From assembly GCF_004104375.1 (NCBI RefSeq), contig NZ_QOVM01000001.1, positions 310,001 to 374,000 of the forward strand: a stretch of DNA of 64,000 nucleotides, read 5' to 3'. The notes beneath the pieces are model-generated. The model saw only the letters and a program-made list of their open reading frames with translations. It did no database searches and had not been told where the DNA came from. This DNA comes from Leeuwenhoekiella aequorea. GTDB taxonomy: Bacteria; Bacteroidota; Bacteroidia; Flavobacteriales; Flavobacteriaceae. Within the stretch, counting starts at the first letter, position 1; each line of letters opens with the position of its first letter. Positions 1 through 8,873 of this stretch are shown one piece after another. The translations under genes were made by a program, and so were the position numbers.

Positions 1-1726
1 TATCTACATCATATATATAATTCAAACTTGTTGGAAACGGGCGATCTTCAGTAAAATCTGACTTGGCGTACGCCGAAATAAAAGCACCAATACTTACAAG
101 CGCAAATGCGATGGCAAGTTTAGCTTTCATTCTATAATACCCAATTACCGGAAGCAATAAGCCAAAAAGCAGAACAGTTAACATTAAGGCTGCAACCAGC
201 ATTTTTAAACCTAACCCTACCGGAAATTCTTTAATGTAGTGCGCTACAATAAATATAGCTGGAGCACAGAGAAGTGTTAGAATAAATAAGTTGGGTTTGC
301 CGCTTTGCAAAATCACAAAAACAGCTAGTAATCCAAAATAAACTGGAATTACAAAAAAGGAAGCGCCTTCTAAATAAATACCTACACCAGTGGCAATTAA
401 TAACCAAAAAAACAACGGTGCAAAACTTAACGATGCAGCATCATTGGGTTTATAAAAGAAATAATAAACAGCAAAGGTTATAGCGATCATTAGCGCCACA
501 AAACCGGTTAATAATTCATAACCATTATAAGGAAAACCTTGTAAAATATCTGCCTGTGCAGGGTCTATAGCTAGGATTAAATTCCATCCAAGACTTAGAA
601 TGTAGCCTACAATTAATGATATTATTAAAGGTAAGAAGCCGCGACCAATAGTAATAAGTTTAAGTTCTTTTTTCTTTACTGCATATATTAGTAGAGCTAT
701 AAATAGAATCCACGCACCCACTAACATAGGTAATATCCAGCTAAATGGATAATACATCATTTTTAGTAGGGGCATATTCAAGTAAACATAATCCTCTTCT
801 GCTTTTAAATTTAGATTTGCGTCTTGAAAGTAGTCGAGTAGTGCTGTCAAATATCTTCCTTGATGTTCTAATGAAGCAGGATCTAACCGTGAAGGAATAT
901 CATTGGCCGTATGGTAATCAAAATGATCACCAATAAATGCAAAAAAGAAACCATCGATATCTCCATCTTCACGTAACACTGTAGAATCTGTATCATTTGG
1001 TAGAAGCTTGTAAACGCTATACATTAACGAGTTTGCAAAAGGATGAGAAGGATTAGCTTTTGCAAATGCTTTGATAAGAGCTCCGTTTCCGCCATTTGTT
1101 TCAACAATCATGTTAGAGGGGCCGCCGCTGCCTCGAGCTTCAAAATTGAGGGCTAGGTCAATATCTTTTGCCCATTTATGCTTATTTACAAAAATAGAAG
1201 CCCCATTGAGACCTAATTCTTCAGCATCTGTAAAGAGAATAATTATATCATTTTTTGCCTTTTTACCTTTAGCTTTAAAGGAACGCACAGTTTCTAAAAT
1301 TGCAGCAACTCCGCTTCCGGCATCACTCGCGCCACGTGATTGCGTATGTGGAGCACTATCATAGTGGGACATTAATAATAATGTTTGTCCAGAACCATCG
1401 CCGGGAATTTTTGCAATAATATTTTCAGCTCTGCTTAAAGCTCCCCATCCCGGCTTATACGCAAAATCACTTTGAAGTTCTACCTTGAGACCCATAGCAG
1501 TCAATTGTTGAACAATATAATCCTGAACTTTTTTATGGGCAGGCACCCCTACACTGTGAGGATGCTGAGCAAGAGAGTCTACATAACTCATAGCTCGGGT
1601 AGTTGAGAATTGTGTTAATGGCGTTTCAGCTCCAGAAATAGATTGTGGTTTATGAGTAGAAAAACTATAATAGAAAAGGCCTAACAGAAGTAAAAACGAG
1701 AGAATTGCAGCGTAATTAATTTTCAT
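1..1726 (-). CDS. M28 family metallopeptidase with membrane C-terminus (partial, runs off the left edge)
   Basis: A zinc-dependent exopeptidase of the M28 (aminopeptidase) family, probably cutting peptides on the outer face of the cytoplasmic membrane. The frame is open from the ATG at 1726 to the window edge, giving about 575 residues with no stop. Residues 4-22 form a signal anchor. The catalytic domain shows the zinc ligands H121 and D123 in SHYDSAPH, D135 in GASDAGSG, the E169-E170 pair in DAEELGLNG, and a later HTANDIPSRL with the last His ligand. The second half holds several hydrophobic helices, as in M28 proteins with a multi-pass C-terminus. The substrate is not known. It is divergent from the CBS gene at 1862. 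Confidence 0.85.
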   Translation of the reverse strand, partial: MKINYAAILSFLLLLGLFYYSFSTHKPQSISGAETPLTQFSTTRAMSYVDSLAQHPHSVGVPAHKKVQDYIVQQLTAMGLKVELQSDFAYKPGWGALSRAENIIAKIPGDGSGQTLLLMSHYDSAPHTQSRGASDAGSGVAAILETVRSFKAKGKKAKNDIIILFTDAEELGLNGASIFVNKHKWAKDIDLALNFEARGSGGPSNMIVETNGGNGALIKAFAKANPSHPFANSLMYSVYKLLPNDTDSTVLREDGDIDGFFFAFIGDHFDYHTANDIPSRLDPASLEHQGRYLTALLDYFQDANLNLKAEEDYVYLNMPLLKMMYYPFSWILPMLVGAWILFIALLIYAVKKKELKLITIGRGFLPLIISLIVGYILSLGWNLILAIDPAQADILQGFPYNGYELLTGFVALMIAITFAVYYFFYKPNDAASLSFAPLFFWLLIATGVGIYLEGASFFVIPVYFGLLAVFVILQSGKPNLFILTLLCAPAIFIVAHYIKEFPVGLGLKMLVAALMLTVLLFGLLLPVIGYYRMKAKLAIAFALVSIGAFISAYAKSDFTEDRPFPTSLNYIYDVD

Positions 1727-1861
1727 ATATCTAAAATGAAGGATAAAGGTAGTTGGATTAGGCATTATGCACAATATCTAAAATTAGCTTATAGAGCTCA
1801 AAAAAGGAGCTCGTGATTTCCAAAAAAAATAGGTAACTTAAGGAATCTAAAATCTAATCAT

Positions 1862-2323
1862 ATGGGAATCAAGAGTTTTATGGGCAAGCGCTCAAAGGTC
1901 ATTGCAGATGAAGTAAATATTACGGTAGCAGATTATATGACTCGGAAATTAATAACATTTACTCCAGATCAATCTATTATGGAGGTTATGGAAAAACTTA
2001 TTAAAAACCGAATCTCTGGTGCTCCTGTTATAAATGAAAATAATGAGCTCTTAGGAGTTATTTCTGAAGGAGATTGTATCAAACACATATCTGATAGTCG
2101 GTATCATAATTTACCTATGCTTAATGCCACTGTTGGACAAAATATGGCTATTGATGTAGAAACAATAGATGCTAATATGAATGTTTTTGATGCAGCTCGT
2201 TTTTTTATTGAACGTAAGCACAGACGGTTTCCCATTGTTGAAGATGGAAAACTTATAGGCCAAATAAGTCAAATGGATGTTATAAAAGCAGCATTACAAC
2301 TTAAAGGAGCTACCTGGAAGTAA
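1862..2323 (+). CDS. CBS-domain pair protein
   Basis: A 153-residue cytoplasmic protein made almost only of two CBS domains (about residues 25-80 and 95-150), the pair that forms a Bateman module binding adenosine nucleotides. The first contains VADYMTRKLITF and ISGAPVINENNELLGVISEGD; the second contains RRFPIVEDGKLIGQIS. No enzyme or transporter domain is attached, so it probably acts as a free energy-state sensor on an unknown partner. It stands alone, with only five bases to the convergent gene at 2329, and nothing nearby identifies the partner. Confidence 0.85.
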   Translation: MGIKSFMGKRSKVIADEVNITVADYMTRKLITFTPDQSIMEVMEKLIKNRISGAPVINENNELLGVISEGDCIKHISDSRYHNLPMLNATVGQNMAIDVETIDANMNVFDAARFFIERKHRRFPIVEDGKLIGQISQMDVIKAALQLKGATWK

Positions 2324-2328
2324 CTGTT

Positions 2329-2676
2329 TTATTTACGCTTTACCAATGCGTAAAAGTCTCCATCTAAAGGAAGATATCCCTGATCGTACACAAAGAAATA
2401 TGTTGTGCCAGCTTTTGTGGTGTATATACTCGTAAATAACTCAAAATCAAAACCAGCAAGAACTAGTTTTTCTCTAGTGGTTTTGGTTTTAGTATCAGGA
2501 TTTAGTTTTTCTAATATTCTATAATTCTTGCGTAGCTTATTATTGGTGTTACGCACAAGATTCTTACTGTCTGTATTTAATTTATTATTGGCAGAATTTC
2601 TACATGCATCACTACAATACTTCTTATCTGCTCTGCCTATAATTTTATCACCACACTCTGGACAAGTCTTCTGCAT
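2329..2676 (-). CDS. Small zinc-ribbon protein
   Basis: A 115-residue protein whose N-terminus has the zinc-binding pattern CPECGDKI followed by KKYCSDACRNSANN, that is C-x2-C and C-x3-C, as in short DUF2116-like zinc ribbons of Bacteroidetes. The middle (residues 35-70) is basic and polar and could bind nucleic acid. The C-terminal 45 residues form a compact conserved-looking segment with YTTKAGTTYFFVYDQGYLP. No catalytic motif is visible. It is monocistronic and convergent with the CBS gene. The function is unknown; nucleic-acid binding is inferred only from the ribbon and the charge. Confidence 0.7.
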   Translation of the reverse strand: MQKTCPECGDKIIGRADKKYCSDACRNSANNKLNTDSKNLVRNTNNKLRKNYRILEKLNPDTKTKTTREKLVLAGFDFELFTSIYTTKAGTTYFFVYDQGYLPLDGDFYALVKRK

Positions 2677-2787
2677 AAGAACTAAGTTAATTACTAAAAT
2701 ATGATATTAGTAGTTGATAATCAATTTGTTGTGTGTTAAATACGGTTATTAGATTGATGTATTTAAAAATTTAAATAGTAAAAATCA

Positions 2788-3288
2788 CTAACGTCTAAAA
2801 ACTAATGCTTTTCCATAATTATCTCGATCTCCTGCTGCAAAAATCATCAGATTTTCTTCTAGTTCTACTAATTGTAAACTAAAGAATATCGATTTTGTTA
2901 CTTCATCTAATTCGGCATTTTTCGCATATCGAATATACACACTTCCATTATCTTCATTAAATATATAAGTAACAATAGTGTTTTCAGTTTGTGTATCATC
3001 TGCAAAACAATTTATGTCTCCAGATAAAACATCTACCGCTCCATCTTCTAAAAAGGTATACTTCTCATCTATGAAACACGCATTGTCAGAATTTAATGAT
3101 TTTGAATTGTAATTATTGTAGTGTGCTTCTAGATTCCAACCTTTGGAGTCACCATTATGAATGACTTCTAGATCCTGTAACGTGTAAGAAACCTTATAAT
3201 TTGTATTGTTATCATCAGTTGAACAGGCTGTAAAAACGACTATAAGTAGTAGTGTATATAGTAGAGAAAATTGTTTCAACCTTATCAT
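2788..3288 (-). CDS. Predicted lipoprotein, lipocalin-like size, unknown function
   Basis: A 166-residue exported protein. From the ATG at 3288 it starts MIRLKQFSLLY, followed by a hydrophobic stretch and a lipobox FTAC with the lipidated Cys at residue 22, then a polar STDDNN linker. An in-frame ATG seven codons upstream (3309) would only lengthen the n-region. The mature part alternates beta-like strands and contains two Cys residues (in NACFID and INCFAD) that could form a disulfide, as in small beta-barrel lipoproteins of Bacteroidetes. I recognise no family with certainty. It is monocistronic, with a 290-base AT-rich gap upstream shared with ssb. Confidence 0.6.
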   Translation of the reverse strand: MIRLKQFSLLYTLLLIVVFTACSTDDNNTNYKVSYTLQDLEVIHNGDSKGWNLEAHYNNYNSKSLNSDNACFIDEKYTFLEDGAVDVLSGDINCFADDTQTENTIVTYIFNEDNGSVYIRYAKNAELDEVTKSIFFSLQLVELEENLMIFAAGDRDNYGKALVFRR

Positions 3289-3421
3289 AACAATGAGTTT
3301 TTTGAGCATTTAATTAAAATTTAAATATATAGTTAATAGTTAGCTTACGTATAACTACTTCTAATTTTTAGTGCACAATGATTTTGATGTGAAGTAGAAA
3401 CTAGAGATGATATAAGATGTA

Positions 3422-3450
3422 ATTGTAAGTGATTGTAAGCGTTTACAATC
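3422..3450. promoter_or_regulatory. Operator-like palindrome with tandem half-sites upstream of ssb
   Basis: The leader of the SSB gene contains GATTGTAA-GCGT-TTACAATC (3431-3450), two perfect 8-base arms around four bases. It is preceded by a second copy of the half-site, ATTGTAAG at 3422-3429, in direct repeat with 10-base periodicity, and followed by a degenerate inverted copy near 3441-3461. There is no T-tract, so it is not a terminator. The layout resembles a binding site for a dimeric regulator, lying 150-180 bases before the ssb start. Confidence 0.4.
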
Positions 3451-3602
3451 GACAATAAACGTAAGTAACTGATTAATAAACGAGTGATTCTCTTAGGCTA
3501 CTTCATCTTTGCAGTGTCATTAAGTTGCAATGCTTACAGCTTACTGACCTAAGTATTCGCCTTTGCGAAAATAAATTAACTGTTTAACGAAAAATAAAAA
3601 TC

Positions 3603-3935
3603 ATGAGCACATTAAGAAACAAAGTACAGTTGATCGGAAATTTAGGTAATGATCCTGAAATCGTCAATTTAGAATCAGGTAAGAAACTGGCAAAATTCAG
3701 TATCGCTACTAATGAGAATTATAAAAATAACAATGGAGAGCGCATTACCGATACGCAGTGGCATAATGTTGTTGCCTGGGGTAAAACAGCAGAATTAGTA
3801 GAAAATTATGTTGCTAAAGGTAAAGAGATCGCGATAGAAGGTAAACTTACCTCTAGATCATATGAAACTAAACAAGGTGAAAAACGGTATATCACAGAAA
3901 TCGTTTGTGACGAATTATTGCTTTTAAGTAAATAG
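3603..3935 (+). CDS. ssb: Single-stranded DNA-binding protein, short form without the acidic tail
   Basis: A 110-residue OB-fold SSB. The start MSTLRNKVQLIGNLGNDPE, the TQWHNVVAWGKTAELV core and the final beta strand RYITEIVCDELLLL are typical of the family. Ordinary bacterial SSBs are 150-180 residues and end in a flexible linker and an acidic DDIPF-like tip that recruits repair and replication enzymes. This protein stops directly after the OB fold with LLLSK, so that tip is missing. It is therefore probably a paralog used for a special task such as DNA uptake or stress, not the main replication SSB. The gene stands alone behind an unusual repeat-rich leader. Confidence 0.9.
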   Translation: MSTLRNKVQLIGNLGNDPEIVNLESGKKLAKFSIATNENYKNNNGERITDTQWHNVVAWGKTAELVENYVAKGKEIAIEGKLTSRSYETKQGEKRYITEIVCDELLLLSK

Positions 3936-3940
3936 ATTTT

Positions 3941-4333
3941 TTAAAACGTTAGATTTCTAAAAATCCAAAATGTAAAGATTATTCCTAGAATACACCAGAT
4001 AGCTGTGGACCCAAAAAAGCGCTTTCTAATATTCAATAATTTTTTACTCAATGGTTTTTTAAACTCTAAAAAGAGTCCAAGTAAAACATAGGGCATTGCT
4101 AATAGTAGTAACGCATTTTGTTTAAAAGCATTTACAAAATGGCCATTTAAAAGATGATGTACGGCACGTTGTGAACCACATCCTGGGCATTGCAAACCAG
4201 TAAGTGATAAAAAAGGACACTTTGGAAAATAGGAATGCACTTCTGGATTATAGGTTTTATAAAATACGAGTAAACCTAAACCCAAAAGTGCAAAACCTAT
4301 ATAATAATATGTTTTAGTATTAACTTCCGACAA
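3941..4333 (-). CDS. DUF2752 family membrane protein
   Basis: A 130-residue protein with three hydrophobic segments (about residues 8-25, 75-92 and 107-127). Between the first two is the DUF2752 signature, FLSLTGLQCPGCGSQRAVHHL, in which a CPGCG knuckle precedes a conserved arginine and histidine. The role of the family is not established. The coding region overlaps the upstream CD225-like gene by 14 bases, which implies translational coupling and suggests that the two membrane proteins act together. It is convergent with ssb, six bases away. Confidence 0.8.
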   Translation of the reverse strand: MSEVNTKTYYYIGFALLGLGLLVFYKTYNPEVHSYFPKCPFLSLTGLQCPGCGSQRAVHHLLNGHFVNAFKQNALLLLAMPYVLLGLFLEFKKPLSKKLLNIRKRFFGSTAIWCILGIIFTFWIFRNLTF

Positions 4334-4583
4334 AGCCTAACATAGTACCTATAAAAGCTAACACAACAACAAGAACTCCTAGAGCAGCACTTATAAGTGT
4401 CCACTTTTTTGCATTTGCTGAAGCGCGTTCTGCGCCTTCTAGATCTCCCTGAGCAAATTTTGATTCTACTTTAGCAGCGTTTACAATTCCTGCAATACCA
4501 AATGGTAAGCAACAGAATATTGTGGCTAATATAGATTCTACCAACCAAGATTTAGGAGGGTTTTGATTGTTAATAGTATTCAT
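4320..4583 (-). CDS. CD225/dispanin family small membrane protein
   Basis: An 87-residue protein with the CD225 (interferon-induced transmembrane/dispanin-like) layout: a short polar N-terminus rich in N and P, a first intramembrane helix containing ATIFCCLPFGIAGIVNA, a charged loop with AQGDLEGAERASANAKKW, and a second membrane helix to the end. The paired cysteines in the first helix match the family pattern. It is the first gene of a two-gene unit with the DUF2752 gene. Bacterial members have no assigned function; a membrane-organising role is inference. Confidence 0.8.
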   Translation of the reverse strand: MNTINNQNPPKSWLVESILATIFCCLPFGIAGIVNAAKVESKFAQGDLEGAERASANAKKWTLISAALGVLVVVLAFIGTMLGFVGS

Positions 4584-4698
4584 GCTGTATTTTAATAGGT
4601 TAGTAAACGACTAAATTAATAATTCTTTTAGAAGAGCGCATTTAATTAAAAGTAAAGTTATTTAAAACTTCAGTTTATAACTGATTACAACCAGCTTG

Positions 4699-6612
4699 TT
4701 AGCTGCTTATAACATTTTCCATTAGCTCTTCAACAATTTCGGGATTCAATAAAGTACTTGTGTCTCCAATATTTGAAGTGTCGTTCGACGCAATTTTACG
4801 TAGAATTCGACGCATTATTTTTCCGCTTCGTGTTTTTGGTAATCCACTCGTAAATTGAATTTTATCCAATTTTGCAATGGGTCCAATACGATCTGAAATT
4901 AATTGATTTATTTCTTTTCTAAGATTGTCTTGATTACGGGTTTCTCCAGTTTCTTTCAAAATTACGTAACCATAAAGCGCACTTCCTTTAATCTCATGAG
5001 GGTAACCCACAATTGCACTTTCTGCTACAGCGGGGTGTTCATTAATTGCATCTTCAATAGGTGCAGTTCCTAGATTATGACCACTTACAATTACCACATC
5101 ATCAACGCGTCCTGTAATTCTATAATAACCCACACTATCACGCAAAGCCCCATCACCGGTAAAATACATTCCTTTATATGCAGAAAAGTAAGTTTCTTTA
5201 TAGCGCTGGTGATTATTCCAGATTGTACGTGCCATCGATGGCCACGGAAATTTTATACAAAGACGTCCATCTACTTGATTGCCTTTTATTTCTTTGCCTT
5301 CTTCATCCATTAAAGCAGGTTGTATTCCAGGTAATGGTAAAGTAGCAAAAGTGGGAATTGCCGGTGTAGAATAGGGAATAGGAGAGATCATAATTCCTCC
5401 GGTTTCAGTTTGCCACCACGTATCAACAATAGGACATTTTTTCTTACCTACGTTCTCATCATACCAGTGCCACGCCTCTTCATTAATAGGTTCACCCACG
5501 GTACCTAAAATCTTAAGACTTGATAAGTCATATTTCTCGACATATTCTGTTTTCTCTTTTGCCAGGGCGCGTATGGCAGTTGGAGCCGTATAAAACTGCG
5601 TTACTTTATGTTTTTCTACAATTTCCCAAAAACGACCATAGTCGGGATAACTTGGAACACCTTCAAACATAACTGTCGTGGCTCCATTTGCTAATGGTCC
5701 ATAAACAATATAGCTATGACCGGTAATCCAGCCGATGTCTGCTGTACACCAGTACACATCATCTTCTCTATATTGAAATACATTTTTAAAGGTAAAAGCA
5801 GCGTATACCATATAACCTGCAGTGGTATGAACCATCCCCTTAGGAGTGCCGGTAGAACCAGAAGTATATAAAATAAATAATGGATCTTCAGCATCCATTA
5901 TTTCTGGTTCGCAAGAGGAAGAAGCATTGTCCAGTAAAGGTTGCAACCAGATATCCCGACCGTTTTGCATAGAAATATTGGTTTCAATACGCTTCACCAC
6001 CAGCACATTTTCTATAGACTCACAATTTTCTAATGCGGCATCCACTATTCCTTTTAAATCAATTTTTTTATTTCCGCGGAAAGATCCATCGCTAGTAATT
6101 AACATTTTACACGAAGAATCATTAATACGAGTAGCTAGTGCTTTTGAAGAAAAACCTGCAAAGACTACAGAGTGAATAGCTCCAATACGTGCACAAGCTA
6201 GTACTGAAACAGCCAATTCTGGAATCATAGGCAGATAAATACATACGCGATCACCTTTTTCCACCCCTTTATCTTTCAGCACATTCGCCATTTTACAAAC
6301 TCGCTCGTGGAGTTCGTTGTAACTTATATGTTGTGCTTTTTCAGTAGTATCATTTGGTTCAAAAAGTATAGCAGTCTTGTCTCCTCGGGTTCTTAAGTGC
6401 CGGTCGATGCAATTTTCGGTAATGTTTAATTTTGCGCCTTTAAACCATTTAAATTCCGGTTTTTCAAAATCATAACTTAAAACTTCATCCCACCGTTTGT
6501 GCCACAGAAAGTGTTCTTCAGCAATTTCTTCCCAGTAACTTTCTGGATTGCGCACAGATTTACGATAAACTTGAAAATACTCTTCTAAGTGTTTTATGTG
6601 ATAATTACTCAT
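4699..6612 (-). CDS. acs: Acetyl-CoA synthetase (AMP-forming)
   Basis: Makes acetyl-CoA from acetate, CoA and ATP through acetyl-AMP. At 637 residues it has the usual length. The adenylation P-loop LYTSGSTGTPKG, the acetate-pocket motif VDTWWQTETGG, and the C-terminal GLPKTRSGKIMRR are present. The GK lysine in the last motif is the one controlled by acetylation in known Acs enzymes. The N-terminus carries the ACAS domain motif EEHFLWHKRWDEVL. It is transcribed alone, with 180 bases of AT-rich DNA upstream. I see no acetylase or deacetylase gene beside it, although an HDAC-family gene lies about 1.4 kb away at 7971. Confidence 0.97.
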   Translation of the reverse strand: MSNYHIKHLEEYFQVYRKSVRNPESYWEEIAEEHFLWHKRWDEVLSYDFEKPEFKWFKGAKLNITENCIDRHLRTRGDKTAILFEPNDTTEKAQHISYNELHERVCKMANVLKDKGVEKGDRVCIYLPMIPELAVSVLACARIGAIHSVVFAGFSSKALATRINDSSCKMLITSDGSFRGNKKIDLKGIVDAALENCESIENVLVVKRIETNISMQNGRDIWLQPLLDNASSSCEPEIMDAEDPLFILYTSGSTGTPKGMVHTTAGYMVYAAFTFKNVFQYREDDVYWCTADIGWITGHSYIVYGPLANGATTVMFEGVPSYPDYGRFWEIVEKHKVTQFYTAPTAIRALAKEKTEYVEKYDLSSLKILGTVGEPINEEAWHWYDENVGKKKCPIVDTWWQTETGGIMISPIPYSTPAIPTFATLPLPGIQPALMDEEGKEIKGNQVDGRLCIKFPWPSMARTIWNNHQRYKETYFSAYKGMYFTGDGALRDSVGYYRITGRVDDVVIVSGHNLGTAPIEDAINEHPAVAESAIVGYPHEIKGSALYGYVILKETGETRNQDNLRKEINQLISDRIGPIAKLDKIQFTSGLPKTRSGKIMRRILRKIASNDTSNIGDTSTLLNPEIVEELMENVISS

Positions 6613-6795
6613 GGAGGCTAATAATTGTAGTTGTAACCTTTAAAATTACTAAAACGTTGTCGATTTAGAGGCAAGTATTGAGTCTGCTTATGATAAATAT
6701 AACGAGACTTTTTACTATTATTTTTGAAGATAAAGTGAATTAAACTGATTATCAGCAGGTAAGATGATAAGGTGAATTTTTATTCATAAAATTAC

Positions 6796-7197
6796 TTAGA
6801 TGGCATTATTTACTTCAATCCAATAGCCATCGGGATCTTGAAAATAAACCTGAGCAATACCATCTTTGCGAATGTAATCTTTTGTTAGGGTGCCACGCCA
6901 GTCTGAATATTCGATATTTAAATCGTTGAGGTGCTGTATAAATACATCTAAATCTGGTGTAGAAAGCGCAAAATGAACAGCTTTATTGGTTTTGATAATG
7001 GCTTCGGGTCGGGGTATGAAATGAAGTTGTCTTCCTTCTCCTATTTCTAGCCAGCGCGTATTAGACGAGGATGCAGTATTTTCAATTTCAGGAAATTGAA
7101 AAATGCTTTGATAAAAGGCTATAGAGTTAGCCACATCCTTGACAGATAATGCTATATGATTAAATTTAAAATCGAGCACAAGATTTAATTTACTCAA
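6796..7197 (-). CDS. VOC superfamily protein (glyoxalase/dioxygenase fold)
   Basis: A 133-residue protein with two beta-alpha-beta-beta-beta modules of the vicinal oxygen chelate fold. The first module has FNHIALSVKDVANSIAFYQ and the second has KAVHFALSTPDLDVFIQHL and ends with the metal-ligand region VYFQDPDGYWIEVNN. His in FNHIAL and in AVHFAL and Glu in WIEVNN are candidate metal ligands. The sequence resembles the lactoylglutathione lyase branch, but the substrate cannot be assigned. The gene is separated from the next upstream gene by a strong terminator. Confidence 0.8.
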   Translation of the reverse strand: MSKLNLVLDFKFNHIALSVKDVANSIAFYQSIFQFPEIENTASSSNTRWLEIGEGRQLHFIPRPEAIIKTNKAVHFALSTPDLDVFIQHLNDLNIEYSDWRGTLTKDYIRKDGIAQVYFQDPDGYWIEVNNAI

Positions 7198-7280
7198 ATG
7201 TCGGTAATATTTTTAATTTTATAGAATGGGATTTTCTATACTTACTTATCTTGATTATGCATTGCAGTACTACATAAAAT

Positions 7281-7310
7281 AAAAAACCCGATGCAGTGCA
7301 TCGGGTTTTT
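7281..7310 (-). terminator. Intrinsic terminator after the 7333-7869 lipoprotein gene
   Basis: A perfect hairpin: CCCGATGCA and TGCATCGGG (7287-7295 and 7297-7305) flanked by A- and T-runs, so the stem can extend to 14 pairs and works in either direction. It lies 23 bases downstream of the stop at 7333 and upstream of the VOC gene. Confidence 0.85.
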
Positions 7311-7332
7311 GTTTTAAATTTTAAAACTGCTG

Positions 7333-7869
7333 TTAGATAGCATCTACAACTACATTTACTTTTGCTTTAACGCGTACAACAAATGTCACCGGTGACGCAG
7401 ATACTGTTCCGGTTGCAATAATAGAAGCAGTTGCTCCACTTCTTAAATCTGCTTCAAATGCGCTTATAACATCTTCGTCGACTTCAATTTCATAAACGGT
7501 TCCAGCCTCGGCTGCAGCGGTAAGGTTAACAAAGTCGCTCTCTGAATAAGAGAACCATGGGAAACTACTGCTGGCTATTGAAAACTCTCCGATAGCAGTT
7601 ACATTTTCAGTCCCGCTAACACTTATAATTTGATAGGTTAGGCTTTCAATTTCTATATTTTCTATTTTATCAAGATTGTCTTGAACATTTTCATCATTAA
7701 TACTTACAGAAAGTGATTCTGAAAATGTCTCTCCCTCAGTTACTACAATAGTAAAATCTTCAGAAATTTCAGTATCAACTTCAATTTCAGTAAGATCATC
7801 AACTGCATCGCATGAGATTAGAGAAGTAGCTAAAATAAAAAGGGCAAAAAAGGTTTTTAAATTTTTCAT
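7333..7869 (-). CDS. Predicted lipoprotein, acidic, unknown function
   Basis: A 178-residue exported protein. MKNLKTFFALF, a hydrophobic core and the lipobox SLISC place the lipidated Cys at residue 20. The mature protein is strongly acidic and almost without Lys or Arg up to the last strand. It is predicted to be mostly beta strands, ending in TVSASPVTFVVRVKAKVNVVV, which resembles a beta-sandwich. No known catalytic motif is seen. It is monocistronic, with its own terminator. Confidence 0.6.
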   Translation of the reverse strand: MKNLKTFFALFILATSLISCDAVDDLTEIEVDTEISEDFTIVVTEGETFSESLSVSINDENVQDNLDKIENIEIESLTYQIISVSGTENVTAIGEFSIASSSFPWFSYSESDFVNLTAAAEAGTVYEIEVDEDVISAFEADLRSGATASIIATGTVSASPVTFVVRVKAKVNVVVDAI

Positions 7870-7970
7870 ATCAAATAGGTTATGTGATTTACAAAATTAA
7901 AATTAATATACTGAATATCAATGTTTTAATTTAAATATGGGAAAAACACCCAACTTTTTAAGTTAATTGG

Positions 7971-8873
7971 CTAAAAATAAAGAGCTTGAGCAAGCCTATA
8001 GGTATTGGCGTGCGCATCAATAATAGTCTTTATTTGAGGAGAATAACCACCACCCATACTTACTTGAACGGGTATTTCACTATCGCGAAAACATTCTAGT
8101 GCAAAACGATCGCGCTCTTTGCAGCCTTCTACTGTACAAGAAAGTCGTCCCAATTTATCGGTTTCTAAAATGTCAACACCGCTGAGGTAAAAGATAAAAT
8201 CTGGATTTACTTTCTTAATTAATTCCGGTAAGGTTTCTTTTAGCAATGCTAGATAAATGCGGTCGTCACTTTTGTTTGGCACGGCAATGTCGAGATCAGA
8301 AACTTCTTTTCTAAACGGATAATTACCTGCGCCGTGCATGCTAAATGTAAACACCGAGTCATCTCCCTGAAAAATTTCTGCTGTACCATTGCCTTGATGT
8401 ACATCCAGATCTACAATAAGAATCTTTTGAGCTAACTCATTAGCCTGAAGGTAGCGTGCTCCAATCGCTTGATCATTTAATAAACAAAAGGCTTCCCCGT
8501 GATCGCTGTAAGCGTGATGAGTACCACCTGCAATGTTAAAAGAAATGCCATTTTCTATAGCATATTGACAGCCCAGAATCGTTCCTTGAGCGATGATTTG
8601 TTCACGATCTACCAATTCTTGAGACAGCGGAAAACCATTTTTGCGTATCGCTTTTCGGTCTAGATTGAGCTTCTTTAAATTATCTACATACGCAGCAGTA
8701 TGAACAGCTTTAAGATATTTTTCCTCAGGAAAACCAGGTTCAAAAAAGTTGACTTCAGTGCAGGTGCCTTCGTGCAAAAGTTGCTTTGGGAGCAAATCAT
8801 ATTTTTCCATCGGAAAGCGGTGTCCTTCGGGTAAAGGATGCTTATAAATTGGATGATAGGCAATTTTAAGCAT
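7971..8873 (-). CDS. Histone deacetylase family (arginase/deacetylase fold) hydrolase
   Basis: A 300-residue zinc hydrolase of the class II HDAC/acetoin-utilisation/polyamine-deacetylase superfamily. The catalytic His pair H119-H120 is in GGTHHAYSDHGEAFC. Zinc ligands D155, D157 and H159 are in VDLDVHQGNG, and the third metal Asp is in the YLSGVDILETD region. It removes acyl groups from lysine or a small amine; the substrate is unknown. The gene overlaps the 3' end of tex by eight bases, so the two are cotranscribed and probably translationally coupled. Confidence 0.88.
   Translation of the reverse strand: MLKIAYHPIYKHPLPEGHRFPMEKYDLLPKQLLHEGTCTEVNFFEPGFPEEKYLKAVHTAAYVDNLKKLNLDRKAIRKNGFPLSQELVDREQIIAQGTILGCQYAIENGISFNIAGGTHHAYSDHGEAFCLLNDQAIGARYLQANELAQKILIVDLDVHQGNGTAEIFQGDDSVFTFSMHGAGNYPFRKEVSDLDIAVPNKSDDRIYLALLKETLPELIKKVNPDFIFYLSGVDILETDKLGRLSCTVEGCKERDRFALECFRDSEIPVQVSMGGGYSPQIKTIIDAHANTYRLAQALYF

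Noticed and set aside
1794-1812. GAGCTC-N7-GAGCTC hairpin before the CBS gene
   Set aside because: Only six pairs of a self-complementary word, no T-tract and no matching element nearby; probably chance.
6613-6795. A regulatory or small-gene candidate upstream of acs
   Set aside because: The 183-base gap is AT-rich with only a weak TATATTTA-like element and no open frame or clear repeat.
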